A DNA stretch of 9,545 bases from Hyphomicrobiales bacterium. GTDB taxonomy: Bacteria > Pseudomonadota > Alphaproteobacteria > Micropepsales > Micropepsaceae. Every line of letters starts with the position of its first letter. Positions within the stretch are counted from its first letter, which is position 1. The stretch is from the NCBI GenBank assembly GCA_017849395.1, contig JAFIHO010000420.1:1-9545 (forward strand), read 5' to 3'. Made by a program: the position numbers and the translations under genes. The notes beneath the pieces were generated by a model, which saw only the letters and a list, made by a program, of their open reading frames with translations, was not told where the DNA came from and ran no database searches. Below, piece by piece: positions 5,946 to 9,545 of this stretch.

Positions 5946-7781
5946 TTACGGCTGCGGCAGCGCGAACACATAGACCATGTTCGAACCGCTTTGCTGGTCG
6001 ATCTCCGGGAAACGCAGCGGAGAGATGCCGCCGCCAAAGCCGCCGCCCGCCACGACGGCGATATATTGCCGGCCATCCTTGCTGAACGACACGGGGGCCC
6101 CGCTCACATGCGAGCCCAGGCGGACCTGCCACAGCACTTTGCCGTCTTTTTGATCGAAGGCGCGCAGATAGCGGTCGAGCGCGCCATTGAACAACAGTCC
6201 ACCCCCCGTCGTGAGGATGGGGGCATAATTGGTGGCCTTGTTCTCCCAGCTCCAGACAGTCTTGCCGGTTTCCACCGATACCGCATCGATACGGCCGATG
6301 CCCTGATGACCGGGCGCGATTTTCGACACGCCGGTGACGTTGTAGCCGTCGACCAGTTTGCTGGGAATGTTGTTGGCCCGCACCTTGATGTCGGTGCAGA
6401 GATTCTGGATCTGCACGTACAACATGTTGGTCTGCGGACTATAGGCGGAGAAGGGCCAGTCGCGGCCGCCGGCATGGGTCGGGCAGATGGGATAGGTCTT
6501 GTTGATGTCCGTCATGATCATTTCGGGATTGACGGTGACCTTTCCCTTGTTGTCGATCGCGTTGACCAGGTTTTGCACGGCCGTCTGCTTGGCCCACAGG
6601 AAGTCGCCCTTGGCGGCGTCGAAGCTCCACATGATGCCCGTCTTGCAGGGCACGCCGGTCAGGATCTTGCGGCTGGCGCTTTTGACGTTGCGCCCGACCG
6701 CCATCATGCCTTGCGCCTTGGGATCGGGATTCACAGACGTGGTGATCGGCATCATCTCGAAGGTGCATTCCTGGTCCCAGTTATCTTCCGGCAGCACCTG
6801 GTGCCGCCAGACGATCTGGCCGGTCTTGGGCTTCACGGCGAAGCGGGTGTTCGTGCCCGCAAGTGTCGCGCCGTAATTGCCGCGCTGGCCTTCCGCCGCC
6901 GGGCCCACGCCGCTGGAGCCGTAGAAGATCAGGTCCAGTTCGGGATCATAGATGATGGGTCCCCAGACGCCGGTCATCTGACGCTTTTCGAAGGGCAGGT
7001 TACCCCAAGTCTCGCTGCCCGGTTCGCCCGGCTTGGGGATCAGATAATTGCGCCACAGCTCCTTGCCGGTTTCCGCGTCATTGCCGGTGACGAAGCAGCC
7101 AATCGGCGCGTACTGGCAGGTGGCGCCCGCCACCACCACGCCATTCACCACGATGGGGCCGGTGGTGTTGGTGGCGTAGAGGTTGCCGCCCCGGTCCACC
7201 TGCCACAATTGCTTGCCGGTCTTGGCGTCCAGCGCGATCAGGAAATTGTCACGCGTGATGGTGTAGATCTTGTCCTGATACAGGAACACACTGCGCTTGC
7301 GCTGGCCCCAATGGCCGCTGAAGATCTTGCTCACATCCGGCAGGTTGCGTCGGTACTGCCACAGCATTTCGCCCGTGGCCGCGTCGATGGCCTGGATGAC
7401 ATCGTTGGGATTCCCCAGGAACATCACGCCGTCATGGATGATCGGCGTGTTCTGGTTGATGCCCGGGTCCATGCCGCGCGACCAGACCAGTTGCAGGTTT
7501 TTGACGTTGGCCTTGTCGATCTGCTTGAGGGGGCTGTAGCCATAGCCCTCGTAATTGCCGCGCATCATCAGCCAGTCATTCGGATCGGGATTGCGCAGCG
7601 TTTCGTCGGTCACCGGCCGGTAGGTCTGAAGCGGGTGGGGCGCCGTGGTACTGTTGCCCGCGTCGCCCATCACGGGTGTGCCGCTGACGGGGCGCGGATC
7701 GGGATAGTTTTGGGCGAAGGCAGTGGCGGCGAGCAAGGCTGCGCCCGAGGCGAGCAGCATCATGCGCGTGGCGTTCTTCAT
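5946..7781 (-). CDS. PQQ-dependent dehydrogenase, alcohol-dehydrogenase-like quinoprotein (complete)
   Basis: 611 residues, ATG 7781-7779, TAA 5948-5946; AGGGGA at 7788-7793 is the ribosome binding site. Residues 1-23 are a signal peptide (AFA-Q), so the enzyme should be periplasmic. NDWLMMRGNYEGYGYSPL at 68-85 is the family N-terminal W-motif region. Further propeller motifs are AIDAATGEMLW (131-141), ALDAKTGKQLW (183-193), KPKTGQIVW (317-325) and AFDQKDGKVLW (541-551). W273 fits the Trp that stacks on PQQ; D336 in NWDQE is the likely catalytic Asp, with Glu at +2; K380 (CKTGIMW) fits the PQQ-contacting Lys of Gcd-type enzymes. The vicinal Cys-Cys of methanol/ethanol dehydrogenases is missing: near 157-163 the sequence reads HWGQRKR. 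Q223 replaces the usual Glu ligand and GSSG replaces GTGN. There is no cytochrome domain. Cys pairs C222/C229 and C433/C462 are shared in part with the paralogue at 1-1137. Substrate unknown. Confidence 0.92.
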   Translation of the reverse strand: MKNATRMMLLASGAALLAATAFAQNYPDPRPVSGTPVMGDAGNSTTAPHPLQTYRPVTDETLRNPDPNDWLMMRGNYEGYGYSPLKQIDKANVKNLQLVWSRGMDPGINQNTPIIHDGVMFLGNPNDVIQAIDAATGEMLWQYRRNLPDVSKIFSGHWGQRKRSVFLYQDKIYTITRDNFLIALDAKTGKQLWQVDRGGNLYATNTTGPIVVNGVVVAGATCQYAPIGCFVTGNDAETGKELWRNYLIPKPGEPGSETWGNLPFEKRQMTGVWGPIIYDPELDLIFYGSSGVGPAAEGQRGNYGATLAGTNTRFAVKPKTGQIVWRHQVLPEDNWDQECTFEMMPITTSVNPDPKAQGMMAVGRNVKSASRKILTGVPCKTGIMWSFDAAKGDFLWAKQTAVQNLVNAIDNKGKVTVNPEMIMTDINKTYPICPTHAGGRDWPFSAYSPQTNMLYVQIQNLCTDIKVRANNIPSKLVDGYNVTGVSKIAPGHQGIGRIDAVSVETGKTVWSWENKATNYAPILTTGGGLLFNGALDRYLRAFDQKDGKVLWQVRLGSHVSGAPVSFSKDGRQYIAVVAGGGFGGGISPLRFPEIDQQSGSNMVYVFALPQP

Positions 7782-7835
7782 GGCATTTCCCCTGACAGCG
7801 GCCGTTACGGCCTGACGCGTGTTGACGATAATGGA

Positions 7836-7850
7836 GTTCGGAATCTGAAC
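7836..7850. promoter_or_regulatory. 15-bp dyad, candidate operator of the PQQ dehydrogenase gene
   Basis: GTTCGGA-A-TCTGAAC is symmetric at six of seven positions around a central A, 55-69 bp upstream of the dehydrogenase start. Its size and place fit a dimeric regulator site. No clear -35/-10 pair was found beside it. Confidence 0.3.
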
Positions 7851-7858
7851 CTAAGATG

Positions 7859-7897
7859 ATGCACAAAACTATCGCGCCGGGGCGGGATGGTGTGCAT
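7859..7897. repeat. Inverted repeat ATGCACA / TGTGCAT
   Basis: Two perfect 7-base arms (7859-7865 and 7891-7897) are separated by 25 bases and lie 78-116 bp upstream of the dehydrogenase start, in the 210-bp gap after the Gcd-like gene. The spacing of 32 bp centre to centre is about three helical turns. It may be a pair of half-sites or chance. Confidence 0.3.
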
Positions 7898-7898
7898 G

Positions 7899-7940
7899 AA
7901 AAAGGGCGAAATATCTGGCATCATAAGCCGCAATGCCGCC
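7899..7940 (-). terminator. Weak terminator candidate after the Gcd-like gene
   Basis: On the minus strand GGC-GGCAT (7940-7933) can pair with ATGCC (7921-7917) and then GCC (7907-7905), with a 9-base bulge, followed by C and TTTTT (7903-7899). It lies about 50-90 bases after the Gcd-like stop. The bulge makes the stem poor, so termination here is uncertain and read-through into the next dehydrogenase is possible. Confidence 0.25.
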
Positions 7941-7991
7941 ATATTCGCGGGAGTTTTTCCCGATGCGCCGCAGCGAAATTCCCCGTTCGAT

Positions 7992-9545
7992 TCAGGTGCG
8001 CGGCAGGCGGAAGGCGAGAAGCTCGGCGCTGTAATTTCCGCCGCCGATCGCCACCACCAGATATTGCACGCCATCGAGCATATAGGTCATGGGTGAACCG
8101 CTTTGCGGCGCGGGCATGAACACCGCGCCTTTCTCCTCGCCCGTCTTCTTGTCATAGGCGCGCAGCATCGCGCCGCGTATGCCCGACGGCGTGGTGAAAA
8201 AGCCGCTCTCGCCGCAGATCACCAGCGACTTGGTGACGGTGGGACCCAGGATGCCGGGCCGTCCGGTGCGGGGGATTTTCAGGCCTTTCAGCGCGGGATG
8301 GTTTTTTATCGCGTCCGGCGTCTCGCCATGCGCGATCTGCCAGGTGATGTCGCCTTTCGACAGGTCGATGGCCGTGATCCGGCCATAGGGCGGTTTCAGC
8401 AATGGCAGGCCCTGCACCGTCAGGTTCGCCGAACGGCGTTGCGTGGCGCCCGGTATCGGCCGCTCCGGCGCAGACGCGCGGAATGCTTCTTCGCGGGCGG
8501 AGGAGCCGGAGGGCGGATTCTGCCGGGGCACGCTGCCATACACGCCGCGCAGATAGTCGAAGTCGGAATGGGAAATTTCCTCGCCGGGATTCTTGATCAT
8601 CCCGATCGAGCCGACCTGCGTCTGGGAATAGACATAGAAGGTGTGGGTTTCCGGGTCGTAGCAGCCGCCCGGCCAGTTGGTGCCGCCATTGATGCCGGGC
8701 GCGATCAGCGTGCCCAGCGGGCCGTCCGCCGTGCTGAGGACCGGCGGGGTGAACAGCGGCCCGATCTTCCAGTTGGCGACCAGCTTGACCGCTTCGGCGC
8801 GCAGTTCTGGGGTGAAGTCGATCAGATCGTCGATCTTCACGCCCTGCACGTCATAGCCGGGCGGCTTGCTGGGGATGGGCTGCGTCGGCGCATACCATTC
8901 GCCAGGCACATTGCCTTTTTCCACCTTCACTTCGGGGATCGGCCAGACCGGCTTGCCGGTGACGCGGTCCAGCACATAGAGGAAGGCCTGCTTGGTCGGC
9001 TGGGCCAGCGCCTTCACGACGCGGCCATTGACCGGAATGTCCACCAGCACCGGGGCGCAGGGAATGTCGCGGTCCCAGATGCCGTGATGGACCAGCTGAT
9101 AGTGCCAGCGGCGCTTGCCGGTCTGAACCTCGACCGCGACGATGCTCTCGCCGAACAGGCCTGCGCCATGGCGATACTGGCCGCTGTAATCGCCGGTCGG
9201 CGTTTCCACCGGCAGATAGACGAGGCCAAGTTCCTCATCCACCGACATCTGCGCCCAGACGCCGGCGTTGCCCGCTTTCTCCGCCTGGCCGGGCACTATC
9301 CAGCTTTCATAGCCGAACTCGCCCTTCATCGGGATGGTGTGGAAGATCCAGATGCGCTTGCCGGTGCGCACATCGAAACCGCGTACGAAACCCTTGGCAT
9401 TCACATGATGCGGCGGGACATTGCCGGAGTCGTGCGCCGCGCCCACGATCACCACATCCTTCGAGATGATGGGCGTGGAATGAAGGCCGATATCGGCATG
9501 GACCAGGTCCATTTCCTGATCGTCATTCAGGCGCAGATCGACGAT
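7992..9545 (-). CDS. Quinoprotein glucose dehydrogenase-like protein, C-terminal part (5'-truncated)
   Basis: The frame is open to the window edge at 9545 and stops at TGA 7994-7992 (517 residues visible). The Met codon at 9512 is internal, because the family sequence continues upstream of it as VDLRLNDDQE. Counting from that Met: HSTP (11-14), RGFDVRTGKRIWIF (44-57), and VHHGIWDRDIPCAPVLVDI (141-159) matching the Gcd signature around the catalytic Asp (here D147, E. coli D466). K174 in PTKQ aligns with E. coli K493; then YVLDRVTGKPVW, TPTQP-like PTQP (209-212), FTPP (254-257) and GGCYDP (282-287). SGSPMTYMLDGVQYLVVAIGGG (471-492) is the usual end. Such enzymes oxidise aldoses such as glucose to lactones in the periplasm, passing electrons to quinone. 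Whether it has the five N-terminal membrane segments of E. coli Gcd (796 residues) cannot be seen. Residues about 310-362 look like a family-variable insert. The substrate may be another sugar or alcohol. Confidence 0.9.
   Translation of the reverse strand: MVDLRLNDDQEMDLVHADIGLHSTPIISKDVVIVGAAHDSGNVPPHHVNAKGFVRGFDVRTGKRIWIFHTIPMKGEFGYESWIVPGQAEKAGNAGVWAQMSVDEELGLVYLPVETPTGDYSGQYRHGAGLFGESIVAVEVQTGKRRWHYQLVHHGIWDRDIPCAPVLVDIPVNGRVVKALAQPTKQAFLYVLDRVTGKPVWPIPEVKVEKGNVPGEWYAPTQPIPSKPPGYDVQGVKIDDLIDFTPELRAEAVKLVANWKIGPLFTPPVLSTADGPLGTLIAPGINGGTNWPGGCYDPETHTFYVYSQTQVGSIGMIKNPGEEISHSDFDYLRGVYGSVPRQNPPSGSSAREEAFRASAPERPIPGATQRRSANLTVQGLPLLKPPYGRITAIDLSKGDITWQIAHGETPDAIKNHPALKGLKIPRTGRPGILGPTVTKSLVICGESGFFTTPSGIRGAMLRAYDKKTGEEKGAVFMPAPQSGSPMTYMLDGVQYLVVAIGGGNYSAELLAFRLPRT

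Noticed and set aside
5943..7859. A 638-codon plus-strand open frame opposite the complete PQQ dehydrogenase
   Set aside because: Same effect: no domains, biased composition, and the minus strand carries a full quinoprotein with signal peptide and ribosome binding site.
7948..7962. CGGGA/TCCCG hairpin as terminator of the Gcd-like gene
   Set aside because: The stem has only 5 bp and no T tract follows on the minus strand.
1..9545. CRISPR array, insertion sequence, integrase or toxin-antitoxin pair
   Set aside because: No regularly spaced repeats, no transposase or recombinase motifs and no terminal inverted repeats with target duplications were seen on either strand.

Overview
The window reads as chromosomal DNA from a GC-rich alphaproteobacterium. 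The histidine kinase has a PleC/DivJ-like dimerisation core, the intergenic hairpins are of the GCGGGCAT/REP-like kind common in that class, and there are three PQQ-dependent dehydrogenases with no sign of a plasmid, phage or transposon. Genus cannot be fixed from this sequence; an environmental, sugar- or alcohol-oxidising group would fit.

Layout: (1) 1-1137 (+) is the C-terminal part of a PQQ-dependent alcohol-dehydrogenase-like quinoprotein, cut by the window edge. (2) It converges on a minus-strand block whose genes, in transcription order, are: a membrane histidine kinase (5343-3382), a 282-bp structured intergenic stretch that may hold a leader or small RNA, a secreted peroxiredoxin (3099-2509) with a clear terminator, a secreted CHAP-domain cysteine hydrolase (2251-1445), and a 65-residue acyl-carrier-protein-like ORF (1414-1217) whose ACP segments occur in circularly permuted order and which lacks the phosphopantetheine serine. 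(3) 5547-5903 (+) is a small DUF1428/YbaA-like protein, divergent from the kinase. (4) It converges, over a perfect 11-bp hairpin, on a second, complete PQQ-dependent dehydrogenase (7781-5946, -) related to the first. (5) 9545-7992 (-) is the C-terminal part of a third quinoprotein, of the glucose-dehydrogenase (Gcd) type, also cut by the window edge.

The common theme is periplasmic oxidation: three eight-bladed-propeller quinoproteins that would pass electrons from sugars or alcohols to the respiratory chain, plus an exported peroxiredoxin. The two alcohol-dehydrogenase-like paralogues differ at predicted metal and PQQ positions (Asp-x-Asp in one, Asp-x-Glu in the other). The complete one lacks the vicinal Cys-Cys typical of methanol/ethanol dehydrogenases. 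No PQQ biosynthesis gene, cytochrome c or response regulator is visible. The two observations least explained by standard annotation are the permuted ACP-like ORF and the structured intergenic region upstream of the peroxiredoxin.
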